A stretch of DNA of 49,955 nt from Candidatus Rifleibacteriota bacterium (GCA_018818125.1 JAHISQ010000019.1:1-49955), one strand, 5' to 3'. Positions 1-9,007 are shown, counted from the stretch's first letter. Notes: generated by a model not told the origin, from the letters alone. Numbers and translations are program-made.

Positions 1-804
1 CATGGCAAGCAGGTTCTTCTTGACTTCAAAAAGACCCTTCGGCAGATCTGGAACTTTAAGTTCCAGGGCTTCGCCAGATTCCTTGTTGAGATTCTTAAGT
101 AAGGCAAAAATCTGATTAACGCGCTCTTCCATCGCAGAAACCATCGTTTTTACGTCTGCAGGCGACTCCGCATTGTTTTCTGCCTGATTATTGCGACTGC
201 GATTGCGCTCTTCTACTTTGGGAAGTATTTTTTCCCGGCGTTGTCGCTCGTCCTTTACTGCCATTATCTCGGTAAGGATATCCTGTATCTGGTGAGGCTC
301 AAGTCCGGGGGCATTGATGTGTTGAGGAAGAGGTTCGTTGTTGCCTTCCTGAATCGTCCGCAGTCCGTGCACTTCACGATTGTGGACGGATTTTTGTGAT
401 GCATAAGCCTGAATTCCCGGAATATATGGAGTCGTAGGTTTTTTATCGGGCGTGGCTTTCGTTGCGTTTGCAGGGGTGCTGAACGCTGTGGTTGTGCCTG
501 CGTTTCGCAAGGCAGGTTTTTCGCTGTTGCTTGCGTTCAAAAAAACGGTTTTTGGTGAGCTCAGTTCAATAGATGGAAGTGGTCGCGATGGCGCATCCGC
601 CAGAGCACGCGTTGTGGTCTTTCTATCGAGTATTCCAATTGTTAGCTCGACCAGTTCCCTTGTTCCGAAGCCCAGATATATCGGTTGTTTAACGCGTTTT
701 GACGTGAGAACTTCAAAATTACCTTTGCCGTATTTGTTTTCAGCCTTCAAGTTCGCCTCAAAGAAGGTTTCTCCAAGCAGTTTTTCGTATTGCTGGTAGC
801 TCAT
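1..804 (-). CDS. flhF: FlhF, flagellar SRP-type GTPase (N-terminal part; cut by window edge)
   Basis: The reading frame is open without a stop from the ATG at 804 to base 1, giving 268 residues. The first ~60 residues match the FlhF B-domain pattern: an A-rich helix, a VLTSKRV stretch (like the usual 'aviLstr.v'), then a glycine turn and an ELVELT strand. A Pro/Thr/Asn-rich linker follows (about 65-165), and then a charged helical part (about 180-268, including MEERVNQIFALLKNL) that fits the start of the SRP-like N domain. The G domain would lie beyond the window. FlhF is an SRP-family GTPase that sets the site and number of flagella and is switched by FlhG. The ATG follows the flhG stop with no gap (TAAATG), so translation is probably coupled. 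In most genomes flhF precedes flhG; here the order is reversed. The name rests on the N-terminal pattern and context, because the GTPase motifs are not visible. Confidence 0.75.
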   Translation of the reverse strand, partial: MSYQQYEKLLGETFFEANLKAENKYGKGNFEVLTSKRVKQPIYLGFGTRELVELTIGILDRKTTTRALADAPSRPLPSIELSSPKTVFLNASNSEKPALRNAGTTTAFSTPANATKATPDKKPTTPYIPGIQAYASQKSVHNREVHGLRTIQEGNNEPLPQHINAPGLEPHQIQDILTEIMAVKDERQRREKILPKVEERNRSRNNQAENNAESPADVKTMVSAMEERVNQIFALLKNLNKESGEALELKVPDLPKGLFEVKKNLLAM

Positions 805-1740
805 TTACTGCATTGAACCTCCTTTGAAGAATCTGGTCAGCCTGGTGAAAAATCCTTCAATGCCGTCGCGACTTGCTGTTTCGGGCATTTCGTGAAATGC
901 CTGCGAGACGATTTTTCGTATGCCAGTCGCGGCTGGCGACATCGGCGAAAAGAGCATTAGAGGAGTCTGTTGACGTACTGCCAGGTGCATGTTGCGATCC
1001 TGGGGCAGAGTGCCCAGATGGTGCACCGGAAAATTGAGAAATTCAGCGGCTACCCGTGCAATGCGCTCGTGCACTTGAATGCCTTCAGACTCATCGTCGA
1101 CGCGGTTTACCAGCAACGATACGTGACTGTCTGGTCTTTTCCCGCTGATAATTTTAATTATGCCATAGGCATCTGCCAGAGATGTGGGTTCGGTTGTGCT
1201 TATCACAATAATCTGGTCTGCGGCGTGACAGAACGAGATAACGCTGTCACTGATGCCCGCTCCGGTGTCGATGAGCAGATAGTCAGTTTTATCTTCGAGG
1301 AAACGCAGCTGACTGAATAGTCTCTCTGTCTTCTTCTGATCAAGCTGAGCGAGTTCGGAGACCCCCGACCCACCTGCAATAATCTGAATGCCGCTTGGTC
1401 CCTGAATCATAATCTCGTCAATGTTCATGTCGCCGTTTACAACGTCCATGAGGTTGTGACGGGGTCTGATGCCAAAAACTACGTCGATGTTAGCCAGGCC
1501 GAGGTCGGCGTCCAGGATTATTACTCGTTGACCTGATTGCGCCAGGCAGATAGCTATGTTGGCAACCAGACTGGTTTTGCCGACACCGCCTTTGCCTGAG
1601 GTTACCGTGATGGTCTGAGCTATTTTTTCGCCGGCCTTGCGTGGCGTGCGCGCCTCAAGGCGTTTGAATACATAAGGCTGAATCTGTTTTCGCGTTTCCG
1701 CGATAATAGCTTCAATTGGCTTTATTACAGGTTCAGTCAT
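805..1740 (-). CDS. flhG: FlhG (YlxH/FleN), MinD-type ATPase controlling flagellar number
   Basis: 311 aa. A deviant Walker A motif SGKGGVGKTS lies at residues 48-57, the ADLGLANIDV switch at about 78-87 and the Walker B-like LIDTGAG at about 156-162, in the order typical of FlhG/MinD ATPases. The C-terminus (FFTRLTRFFKGG) is an amphipathic basic helix that suits membrane targeting. FlhG dimerises on the membrane with ATP, acts on FlhF and helps limit flagellar number. The ~40 residues before the P-loop do not contain the DQAxxLR activator motif normally found there. That motif occurs instead at the start of the next gene upstream (1746-2585). The gene sits 5 nt after that neighbour and directly abuts flhF. 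The family assignment is very secure. Confidence 0.95.
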   Translation of the reverse strand: MTEPVIKPIEAIIAETRKQIQPYVFKRLEARTPRKAGEKIAQTITVTSGKGGVGKTSLVANIAICLAQSGQRVIILDADLGLANIDVVFGIRPRHNLMDVVNGDMNIDEIMIQGPSGIQIIAGGSGVSELAQLDQKKTERLFSQLRFLEDKTDYLLIDTGAGISDSVISFCHAADQIIVISTTEPTSLADAYGIIKIISGKRPDSHVSLLVNRVDDESEGIQVHERIARVAAEFLNFPVHHLGTLPQDRNMHLAVRQQTPLMLFSPMSPAATGIRKIVSQAFHEMPETASRDGIEGFFTRLTRFFKGGSMQ

Positions 1741-1745
1741 TGTTT

Positions 1746-2585
1746 TTAGAACATCCCCGGGATAAGATAGATCAGATTTTCGCTCAGGCAGTAAAGAAAA
1801 TCCCTCGAACCTTCTTCAACAGCAGAGATTCTGCTACGAAGTCCGGTGTCTGTTTCTGTTGGGATATAAGTGCTGTTAGAAAGTACCATCCCGGAGGCAA
1901 CAAGGTCAAGCGCCAAAAATTGTTTTGCAACAATTTTTATTTTACTGCTCGAACCCTCGATTGGGAGGGATTTGTCTGGGCTAAAGTCGAGCAGGCCAAT
2001 CGGTGAAAAATAGCCGGAGAGATGAATGGATTTTACAAGTTCGTAGCACTTGAACAGAGCGTCAGGATGGTGGGGCACCATAATGCAGACAGCGTCAGTA
2101 GCGTGAAGAATCGCACTGCTGTGTTGTAGATCCCGTGCGTTTAGACTTATCCAGACTTCAGAAGAGTTTTTGAGACTTCTGATCAGGTGTCGTAAGAAGT
2201 CTATGCGCAAGTGTTCCGGCTTATCTGACAGGTTAACAAAGTCTGGCTGATATGGCATTATAGTCAGAGGCGTAAGGCCGGATTCAATTCGAATCGGCAC
2301 TGGATAGCGCAGGCGAACTTGTGTTTGTGGCAGTGAACTGGGCTGGATCATTGCTGCCTGGTCCCAGAAGCATGCACGTGGTGAATATTGCATGAGGCCG
2401 GAGACCCAATTCTTGACCTCCGGAAACGATGTGTCGGTCATGTCAGGCAAAATCAGCGCGACTGAAGCAAATGGCGAGGGTCTGATTATCTGCGATAAAA
2501 AGGTTTCACCGTTGATTGGTTCGGGCGTGCACGATTGGTCAACTATTTGTTTTAGTTTGCGGAGAGTAGCTGCCTGATCATTCAT
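1746..2585 (-). CDS. P-loop-less FlhG/MinD-like protein with N-terminal DQAATLR motif
   Basis: 279 aa, located between flhA and flhG where flhF or flhG would be expected. Residues 3-9 read DQAATLR, the motif of the FlhG N-terminal helix known from Bacillus to stimulate the FlhF GTPase. There is no Walker A motif. Residues ~102-187 line up by eye with FlhG residues ~117-197 from this same operon: GLTPLTIMP with GIQIIAGGS, then a charged helix, then an EVWISLNARD strand where FlhG has YLLIDTGAG, then ATDAVCIMVPHHPDALFKCY against AADQIIVISTTEPTSLADAY. The ATPase Asp and Gly residues are therefore lost. I infer a degenerate FlhG paralogue that kept the FlhF-activating helix. No signal peptide or membrane segment is visible. 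The ATG at 2585 begins immediately before the motif, so the start is well supported. The homology is my reading and needs a profile search. Confidence 0.6.
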   Translation of the reverse strand: MNDQAATLRKLKQIVDQSCTPEPINGETFLSQIIRPSPFASVALILPDMTDTSFPEVKNWVSGLMQYSPRACFWDQAAMIQPSSLPQTQVRLRYPVPIRIESGLTPLTIMPYQPDFVNLSDKPEHLRIDFLRHLIRSLKNSSEVWISLNARDLQHSSAILHATDAVCIMVPHHPDALFKCYELVKSIHLSGYFSPIGLLDFSPDKSLPIEGSSSKIKIVAKQFLALDLVASGMVLSNSTYIPTETDTGLRSRISAVEEGSRDFLYCLSENLIYLIPGMF

Positions 2586-2600
2586 AATAAGGTTTGTCTA

Positions 2601-4691
2601 TTAGCTCTGAAGCGAAATCAACCCGACTGATTCGAGTTTGAGAGCTGTAGGAATCTCCTGGTAGGATAATACTGTGAGTCGAGGTGCAATGCGCTCAGTC
2701 AGGCGCTTTATACTGAGACGCAGAGCGGAGCTGCACAGTATGATCGGTGCAATGCCTTCCTGCATGACTTCCTCGATTTTTGTTCTGACGCTTTCGAGCA
2801 GGCGTTGGGCTGAGGTTGGGTCAATTGCGAGCTGCACCGAACCGTCTATTTTTTGCAGTGCATTGCCAAGCATCTGTTCAAGCTGCGGGTTGAGCGAAAT
2901 TACTTTAAGGGTGCCGTTCTCATCGACAAGAGGCTTGCAGATGTGGCGAGACATGCTCTGACGAGCAATTTCGGTGAGGGTGTCAACCTCGTTAATGCCT
3001 TTGCAATCAGCCAGAGATTCTAAAACATTGACAATATGGCGAATTGAGACGTTTTCCTTCAGCAGGTTCTGGAGTATTTTCAGCAGAATGGGGTGACTGA
3101 CCACGTTGGGCACCACCTCTTCGAGAACCAGGGGATAGGTTTCTTTTACGTTGTCAAGGAGCTGTTGCAGTTCCTGTCGCCCCAGTATTTCGTGGGCGTT
3201 TTTGCGGATTATCTCGGTAAGGTGCGTTGCAATAACAGTAGATGGGTCGACAACAGTGTAGCCGGCCATTTCGGCGCGATCACGTTTTGAGCTTTCGATC
3301 CAGACAGCAGGCAGACCAAAAGCGGGTTCTTCTACCGAAATTCCGTCGATTTTACTGGTAGCGTTGCCTGAATCCATGGCTAGAAATTGATCCGGCAGTA
3401 TTTCATAGGATGCAAATTCAGAGCCTTTTATTTTGAAGCAATAGGTTGAGGGATGCAGCTGAATATTGTCACGAATGCGTATTGGAGGCACGACCAGGCC
3501 GAGGTCAATGGCAATCTGGCGTCTGATAAGCGTTATGCGGTTGAGTAGGTCCCCTCCCTGGTTGGCATCGACGAGCGGAATCAGGTTGTAGCCAATTTCA
3601 AGTTCCAGAGGATCAACAGAAAGCAATGATGAAACATCTTCTGGGCCGGTTTTAGAGGTTTCTTCCTCGGCGATCCTGGTGTTCAATTCTTTTTGTTCGA
3701 GTTCAAGATCGGTTTTGTGAGCGACATAGGAGAGAACACCAAACACCACCGACAGCAGGATAAAGCTGAACTTTGGCAATCCCGGAATCAAGCCGAGAAA
3801 GCCAAGCAGCGCTGAGCCAATTCCAAGGACGCGAGGGTTGGAAAGCAGTTGGTCGCTGACTTCCTGCCCGAGACTGGAGTCTGAGCTTGCCCTGGTAACA
3901 ACTATACCGGTTGCAGTAGCGATGAGTAGTGCTGGGATCTGGGTGACCAGACCATCGCCAACTGTGAACAGTGCATACATCTGTAAAGCATCGGCAGCAG
4001 ACTCACCGCGTTGAAAGACGCCGATAACCAGGCCGCCAAGCAGGTTTATTATGGTTATGATTATGCCAGCTATCGCATCGTTTTTGACAAATTTACTCGC
4101 ACCGTCCATTGACCCGTAAAAATCCGCTTCGCGTTTCAGGGTCAGTCGTCGTTTTGTCGCTTCTTCCTGGTCGATGGCACCGGCGTTGAGGTCGGCGTCG
4201 ATAGCCATTCCCTTGATTGGCATTGCATCCAGAGTGAAGCGTGCTGCTACTTCTGCTACGCGCTCGGCACCTTTTGTGATTACGATAAACTGGATGAGCA
4301 CAAGGATAATGAATACAACCATACCGACTACATAATTGCCACCGACGACAAAATTGCCGAATGATTTTATGATGTCAATTGTTGCACCGCGTCCAGAGAG
4401 GATGATTCGCGTTGAGCTGACATTGAGCGACAATCTGAAAAGCGTCGCTATCAGCAACATGCTTGGAAATGCCGAGAATTCGAGGGCTTCTTTGTTGTAT
4501 ATTGAAACCAGCAGAATTATCAGTGCCAGTGCGATATTGAGGGTTAAAAATATATTGAGAATAAATGATGGCAATGGCACTACCATCATTATGACAATAA
4601 GCACGACACCGAAGGCAAAAAGGATGTCTTTGCTCTTCAGCAGTTCGGCAAATGGGATTTTGCTCATTGCACCAGCACCACTATCTGCCAA
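2601..4691 (-). CDS. flhA: FlhA, flagellar type III export gate protein
   Basis: 696 aa, the normal FlhA length. The N-terminal half holds about eight hydrophobic segments. The conserved cytoplasmic FHIPEP loop (RVAEVAARFTLDAMPIKGMA, followed by DADLNAGAID) lies at roughly residues 144-175. The C-terminal ~340 residues form the soluble export-gate domain that docks chaperone-substrate complexes. FlhA forms the nonameric ring of the export apparatus in the inner membrane. The start chosen is TTG at 4691, because GGAGG stands 5 nt upstream of it. The first ATG (at 4667) has no Shine-Dalgarno sequence. It follows flhB by about 50 nt and precedes the FlhG-like gene by 15 nt. Confidence 0.97.
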   Translation of the reverse strand: MADSGAGAMSKIPFAELLKSKDILFAFGVVLIVIMMVVPLPSFILNIFLTLNIALALIILLVSIYNKEALEFSAFPSMLLIATLFRLSLNVSSTRIILSGRGATIDIIKSFGNFVVGGNYVVGMVVFIILVLIQFIVITKGAERVAEVAARFTLDAMPIKGMAIDADLNAGAIDQEEATKRRLTLKREADFYGSMDGASKFVKNDAIAGIIITIINLLGGLVIGVFQRGESAADALQMYALFTVGDGLVTQIPALLIATATGIVVTRASSDSSLGQEVSDQLLSNPRVLGIGSALLGFLGLIPGLPKFSFILLSVVFGVLSYVAHKTDLELEQKELNTRIAEEETSKTGPEDVSSLLSVDPLELEIGYNLIPLVDANQGGDLLNRITLIRRQIAIDLGLVVPPIRIRDNIQLHPSTYCFKIKGSEFASYEILPDQFLAMDSGNATSKIDGISVEEPAFGLPAVWIESSKRDRAEMAGYTVVDPSTVIATHLTEIIRKNAHEILGRQELQQLLDNVKETYPLVLEEVVPNVVSHPILLKILQNLLKENVSIRHIVNVLESLADCKGINEVDTLTEIARQSMSRHICKPLVDENGTLKVISLNPQLEQMLGNALQKIDGSVQLAIDPTSAQRLLESVRTKIEEVMQEGIAPIILCSSALRLSIKRLTERIAPRLTVLSYQEIPTALKLESVGLISLQS

Positions 4692-4743
4692 GCTGCCCTC
4701 CGGGAGTTACATCTGTTTATGATACTCTCAATCTGCTTGTTCG

Positions 4744-5868
4744 CTATGCACTGGCTGCACGATTTTTCATGCGATAAACCTGAGCCAGAATTTCGACAAC
4801 AGCAGCGTATAGGTCAGAGGGTATCTCGTCACCTACTTCTAACATTTTATGGAGCTGTCTTGCAAGAGGTTTGTTTTCGATGATCGGCACATTGTTTTCT
4901 TTGGCAATTTCTTTGATTTTTCTGGCTATCAATCCTGTGCCCATGGCAACCAATAATGGTGCATTATCATTGTCCGGGTCATAACGCAGGGCACAGGCTA
5001 TGTGGGTCGGGTTGGTCACAACAACGGTTGCTTTGGGCACCTCCTCCATCATGCGCCGGCTTGACGCCTGGCGCTGCTTTTCGCGTATTTTCTGCTTTAC
5101 TTTGGGATCCCCTTCCCGCTGTTTGTATTCGTCCTTTATTTCGTCTTTTGACATTCTGATGTTTTCTTCGTGGCGCCATTTTTGGAAAGCCCAGTCGGCC
5201 ATAGCAAGGACCAGAAGAATCAGTATTATTTTAATTGCCATTACGAATATGGTTTTGAGAAGTATAATGAATGCCGGCATGGGTTCCAGCTGTATGAACC
5301 TTATCAGCATGGGGATTTGTTCGCGCATGGTGGAGTAGGGGATATAGGCTACTACCGCTATTTTGAGTATTGACTTAATCAGCTCCGCCACCATTTTCCA
5401 TGAAAAAATGTTTTGAATGCCAGAAATCGGATTGAGACGATCCAGGTCTGGCATTAGCGGATCGAATCTGAACATAAAACCTGTTTGGATTATATTGGAA
5501 GCAATTGAACCCAGCACGATCGCTGCCATAAAAGGCGAGAGAATGCGCAATAATGTATATATGAACTGATTGAACAAAATCAACGTGTCGGGGAGGTTCA
5601 TAGTCGTAAAAATAGCGTGTGAAAAGGTGTAACGCATGTATTCGCCGCACATGCCAAAAATCTGCGGACCATAGTATCGCAACATTAAAAAGCCGACGAG
5701 AAGTGTTACAACTGAGCTGAGATCTTGTGACTTTGCAATGTTGCCGCGCTCTGCTGCTTCCTGACGACGTTTTTCTGTGGCTGGTTCGGTTTTTTCTCCG
5801 GCAAACAGCTGCAGATCAAAGTTCCGTTCGACAAGGCTCAGCGGTGCCATCGCGCAGATGATTCTCAT
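4744..5868 (-). CDS. flhB: FlhB, flagellar export switch protein
   Basis: 374 aa from the ATG at 5868, which lies 1 nt after the fliR stop. The frame is open further upstream, but that would overlap fliR and the extra residues look unlike FlhB. The N-terminus carries the basic region EKTEPATEKRRQEA typical of the family, then four membrane segments, then the cytoplasmic domain with the autocleavage motif NPTH (in VVVTNPTHIACALRYD) and the conserved PLAR near the end. FlhB cleaves itself between Asn and Pro, and this switches export from hook to filament substrates in response to FliK, which is encoded at the start of the same operon. Confidence 0.96.
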   Translation of the reverse strand: MRIICAMAPLSLVERNFDLQLFAGEKTEPATEKRRQEAAERGNIAKSQDLSSVVTLLVGFLMLRYYGPQIFGMCGEYMRYTFSHAIFTTMNLPDTLILFNQFIYTLLRILSPFMAAIVLGSIASNIIQTGFMFRFDPLMPDLDRLNPISGIQNIFSWKMVAELIKSILKIAVVAYIPYSTMREQIPMLIRFIQLEPMPAFIILLKTIFVMAIKIILILLVLAMADWAFQKWRHEENIRMSKDEIKDEYKQREGDPKVKQKIREKQRQASSRRMMEEVPKATVVVTNPTHIACALRYDPDNDNAPLLVAMGTGLIARKIKEIAKENNVPIIENKPLARQLHKMLEVGDEIPSDLYAAVVEILAQVYRMKNRAASA

Positions 5869-5869
5869 G

Positions 5870-6646
5870 CTAACCCATCTTACTGAGCAACAGGTTGATC
5901 TCATTCATGCTCATGCCGATCAGGTTTTTGATGATATCGCCCAGATACGGCATCAATACGATCAACATTGCCAGCCCACCCAGAATTTTCAGTGAAAATC
6001 CGACTTGAAAAATGTTCATTTTAGGTACTGTGCGTGCGATTATGCCTAATGCAACATCGCCGACCAGGATTACCGCGATTACAGGCATAGCTATCTGCAG
6101 GCCGCAGACAAACGACATGCGGCTGTAAAGCGCGATTTCTTCGACTATACCGCCATTAAGATGCATCCCGGCCAGCGGCACCAGCTCAAAGCTCTGGAAA
6201 AATGCCTGCAAAATAAGCAGATGCCCACCAAGAAAAAGAAAGGTCAAGCTGCCGGCAAGTTGAAAAAACTCCGAAACAATGCCCAGTCCCTGACTTGAGG
6301 TGGGGTCGGCGACCTGAACAAAGGAAAAGCCGATCTGCATCCCGATTATCTGACCGCCAAGGCGGATGGCAGACACAAAGATCAATACTACGTAGCCGAT
6401 AGAAAAACCGAGAGCAAGTTCTTTAAGTGCCATTAAACCATACTCTGGTATTGTGAGCTCTGGTAAAGTCTGAGTAAGAACAAGGTGAGGCAGGATAAGG
6501 ACTGCGCAAAGCGCTGATAACCCAGCTTTAACTTGCATGGGAATAATTGCCTCGGAGTAGACGGGTATGTTAAGAAAAAAACCGCTGAAGCGTAAGAGGC
6601 TGATTAAAAATATGCCAACGGCGTTAAGAAAAGAGGCTTCAGTCAT
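5870..6646 (-). CDS. fliR: FliR, flagellar export gate protein
   Basis: 258 aa, the usual length, almost entirely hydrophobic with about six membrane segments. The stretch LGGQIIGMQIGFSFVQVADP with the following polar loop is the family's most conserved region. FliR sits with FliP and FliQ at the core of the export gate. It lies 12 nt downstream of fliQ and 1 nt upstream of flhB, so it is certainly co-transcribed. Nothing unusual is seen. Confidence 0.95.
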   Translation of the reverse strand: MTEASFLNAVGIFLISLLRFSGFFLNIPVYSEAIIPMQVKAGLSALCAVLILPHLVLTQTLPELTIPEYGLMALKELALGFSIGYVVLIFVSAIRLGGQIIGMQIGFSFVQVADPTSSQGLGIVSEFFQLAGSLTFLFLGGHLLILQAFFQSFELVPLAGMHLNGGIVEEIALYSRMSFVCGLQIAMPVIAVILVGDVALGIIARTVPKMNIFQVGFSLKILGGLAMLIVLMPYLGDIIKNLIGMSMNEINLLLSKMG

Positions 6647-6658
6647 GGTTCGTTCAGC

Positions 6659-6928
6659 CTAACGCGCGAAAGTCTGCAGTTGGCCAAGCAGTCTGAGTGC
6701 GAACTGCATCAGTTGCGTTAACATCCATGGCGCCAGCCATACCATTGCCAGTCCGGTAATAAGCAGTTTTGGGATAAAGGTGAGGCTCTGCTCCTGAATT
6801 GAGGTGGCTGTCTGAAAAATGCTGACCATGACCCCGATTAGCATGCCGAGCAGTAGAATCGGTGCAGACAGCGTCAGAGAAAGAAAAAAGGTCTCTTTGA
6901 AAAGCTCATACAGCGTATATTCGGTCAT
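6659..6928 (-). CDS. fliQ: FliQ, flagellar export gate protein
   Basis: 89 aa with two membrane hairpin helices, separated by the polar SIFQTATSIQEQSLTFIPK segment that is highly conserved in FliQ. Part of the FliP5-FliQ4-FliR1 export channel. The ATG overlaps the fliP stop (ATGA), showing translational coupling, and fliR follows 12 nt later. Length and motifs match the family well. Confidence 0.96.
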   Translation of the reverse strand: MTEYTLYELFKETFFLSLTLSAPILLLGMLIGVMVSIFQTATSIQEQSLTFIPKLLITGLAMVWLAPWMLTQLMQFALRLLGQLQTFAR

Positions 6929-7788
6929 GCATTACCGCCAAAGCTTAAAACTATCGATCTTATAACAAGGTTCCAGCCGTCAACCATTACAAATAATAGA
7001 ATCTTGAAGGGCAATGAAATCATGACCGGAGGCAGCATCATCATGCCCATCGACATTAACAGACTCGCGACTATCATGTCGATTACCAGAAAGGGTAGAT
7101 AAATAACTACGCCCATCTGAAAAGCGGTGCGCAATTCGCTGGTAATAAAGGCTGGTATCAGAGCCACCGTGCTGAAATCTTCTTTTGTCTGGGGCTTGGC
7201 GCCGCCCTCCATGCCGGCAAATAATGCCAGATCAGTTTTTCGCGTATGCCTGAACATGAATTCTCTGATCGGACCTATTGCCTGGTTGTAGGCTTCAACA
7301 TAATTTATATCGCGCTCAATGTATGGCACAAAGCTTTTCTGGTAAATCTGGTCGATAACCGGCGACATGGTGAAAAACGTTATAAACAGCGCAAGACCTA
7401 TGATGATCTGGTTGCTTGGTTCCTGCTGGGTGCCAAGGGCACGCCGAACAAAGCTTAATACAATGATTGTTCGTGTAAAACTGGTGAGCATTATAAGTAT
7501 TGAAGGCGCCAGGCTAAGGATGGTCAGGAGCAGCAGGACCTGTAGACCGGTGCCGAGCTGGCTGCGCTCACGCGATGGATCAACCTGAATGGTGATGGCA
7601 GGTATCGGAAACGGCGTTGCCTGCCTCTGAATTTTGTCTATGTCAGTGCTGTCTTCCATGTTGATTCGCCCGCGCGGATTGTTTGGATCCTGAGCTTGAG
7701 CATGCACCGCTACAGTCGACAGAGACCAGATTGCCAGCAAAGCTGCAAAAAGAGTGCGGGTGCAGAAAGACAACTTTTTTTTGTGCAT
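6925..7788 (-). CDS. fliP: FliP, flagellar export gate protein
   Basis: 287 aa from the ATG at 7788. A GTG 21 nt further upstream is possible, but neither has a clear Shine-Dalgarno sequence, and the ATG gives the better signal peptide (MHKKKLSF start, hydrophobic core, AVHAQA end). A polar periplasmic segment follows, then the FliP core with SFTRTIIVLSFVRRALGTQQ, a family hallmark, and three or four further membrane segments. FliP forms most of the export-gate pore. The N-terminal signal peptide is as in other FliP proteins, which are made as precursors. It lies about 95 nt downstream of fliO, a gap without any other gene. Confidence 0.95.
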   Translation of the reverse strand: MHKKKLSFCTRTLFAALLAIWSLSTVAVHAQAQDPNNPRGRINMEDSTDIDKIQRQATPFPIPAITIQVDPSRERSQLGTGLQVLLLLTILSLAPSILIMLTSFTRTIIVLSFVRRALGTQQEPSNQIIIGLALFITFFTMSPVIDQIYQKSFVPYIERDINYVEAYNQAIGPIREFMFRHTRKTDLALFAGMEGGAKPQTKEDFSTVALIPAFITSELRTAFQMGVVIYLPFLVIDMIVASLLMSMGMMMLPPVMISLPFKILLFVMVDGWNLVIRSIVLSFGGNA

Positions 7789-7883
7789 CAGTTTTTGACT
7801 ACGGAGCACAAATTTGTTTAGGGCACAGCTCCGTTGGTTATTTTATACAATATGGTGCACAATTACGCAAGGCTGAAAAAAAA

Positions 7884-8600
7884 TCAGTCCTTGGATGTGG
7901 GCGGACGTTTTACCAAAAGATCGTTGAGTTTGCGCAGCCGGTCTTGATTTCGCTGATTTTGCAATTCTCCCTGCGTTTGCGGGGGCTCTTCGTCGATTTT
8001 TGTTGAGCCAGTTTCCTGCTGCCCAGTAGAAGGTCGCAAAAATGAAAAAAGCCGTTCCATGCCGGGCAGGGGCTTTTCGTATTGCAGGCGAAGTGAGTCG
8101 AGTGTGTCTTTGTCGGTAATTTCACAGAGCATGCTTATGTTGCTGTCGGTCACTCCAAGTATGAGGACTCTGCCCATAACGTCGACCAGATATATCATGC
8201 GACGGTTATCCAGAGGCAGGATGCCCAATACTTTTCCGAACACGTTTCCGCCGAAGCCACCCTTCTTTTGAATCAGCCATGAAAGGCCAAAAGCCAGAAT
8301 AATTACTGCGAAAAGCGACGAAATGATGCGCAGTGTCGAGCTTAAGGGATCAGATGTTGGCATGAATGGGGCAGAGGCAACCGGTCCTTCCATGTAAAAC
8401 GGCAGTGGAGACTTGGCAGCACTGGCCGTGGCATCAGAGTCTGTCGCCGGAATGATTGTCTTATCAGGTTGATTTGTTGCTGATGCGATGGATGCTATAG
8501 GTGAAAACCCGTTACCATCTGAGGCAACGGGTTCAGCTGATGCAGAACAAAAACTGATCGCGAGTGTAAACAGTAATGCTCTAAATAATTTATGCTTCAC
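7884..8600 (-). CDS. fliO: FliO, flagellar export apparatus assembly protein
   Basis: 238 aa. A signal-like N-terminus (about 1-22) is followed by a Ser/Ala/Thr-rich periplasmic segment, one membrane span around residues 90-110 (LRIISSLFAVIILAFGLSWL), then the small cytoplasmic FliO domain with the LPLDNRRMIYLVDVMGRVLI strand pair that defines the family. The tail is polar and Gln/Lys-rich. FliO helps assemble the FliP ring. The start is GTG at 8600, 28 nt after cheY, with no obvious Shine-Dalgarno sequence, so the start is less certain than the identity. Confidence 0.88.
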   Translation of the reverse strand: MKHKLFRALLFTLAISFCSASAEPVASDGNGFSPIASIASATNQPDKTIIPATDSDATASAAKSPLPFYMEGPVASAPFMPTSDPLSSTLRIISSLFAVIILAFGLSWLIQKKGGFGGNVFGKVLGILPLDNRRMIYLVDVMGRVLILGVTDSNISMLCEITDKDTLDSLRLQYEKPLPGMERLFSFLRPSTGQQETGSTKIDEEPPQTQGELQNQRNQDRLRKLNDLLVKRPPTSKD

Positions 8601-8627
8601 AATTTAGTTAAGAAACGGAAAAATGTT

Positions 8628-8990
8628 TCAGCGCAGTGCTTTCTGCACGGCTTCTATTACGCGATTCGGCTGGAAAGGCTTGACGATAAAGTCGCGCGCT
8701 CCGGCCTGAATGGCATCGATAACCATAGCCTGCTGACCCATTGCACTGCACATGATGATTCTGGCTGCAGGATCAAGCTTTTTAATCGCTTTGACCGCAT
8801 CAATACCATTCATCTCAGGCATGGTAATGTCCATGGTTACGAGATCCGGCTTAAGCTTCATGTAAAGCTCAACCGCTTCTTTGCCAGTCTGCGCCTCACC
8901 AAGAACTTCGAAGCCATTCTTGCTTAGAATGTCCTTGATCATCATGCGCATAAAGGCTGCGTCATCTACTATAAGAATTGTTTTCCCCAT
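8628..8990 (-). CDS. cheY: CheY, chemotaxis response regulator
   Basis: 120 aa, a stand-alone receiver domain. The acidic pair is D9-D10, the phosphorylated aspartate is D54 (VTMDITMPE), the switch Ser is S82 (MCSA) and the conserved Lys is K104 (VKPF). Phospho-CheY binds the switch proteins FliM/FliY and changes motor rotation. It lies 17 nt downstream of fliY, whose product probably dephosphorylates it, so regulator and phosphatase are made from the same transcript. No output domain is present, which argues for CheY rather than a transcriptional regulator. Confidence 0.95.
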   Translation of the reverse strand: MGKTILIVDDAAFMRMMIKDILSKNGFEVLGEAQTGKEAVELYMKLKPDLVTMDITMPEMNGIDAVKAIKKLDPAARIIMCSAMGQQAMVIDAIQAGARDFIVKPFQPNRVIEAVQKALR

Positions 8991-9007
8991 ACTAACCGGA
9001 AGTCTCC

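Noticed and set aside
1746..2585. FlhF by position after flhA
   Set aside because: No P-loop or SRP GTPase motifs. The FlhF-like N-terminal domain is instead found at 1-804.
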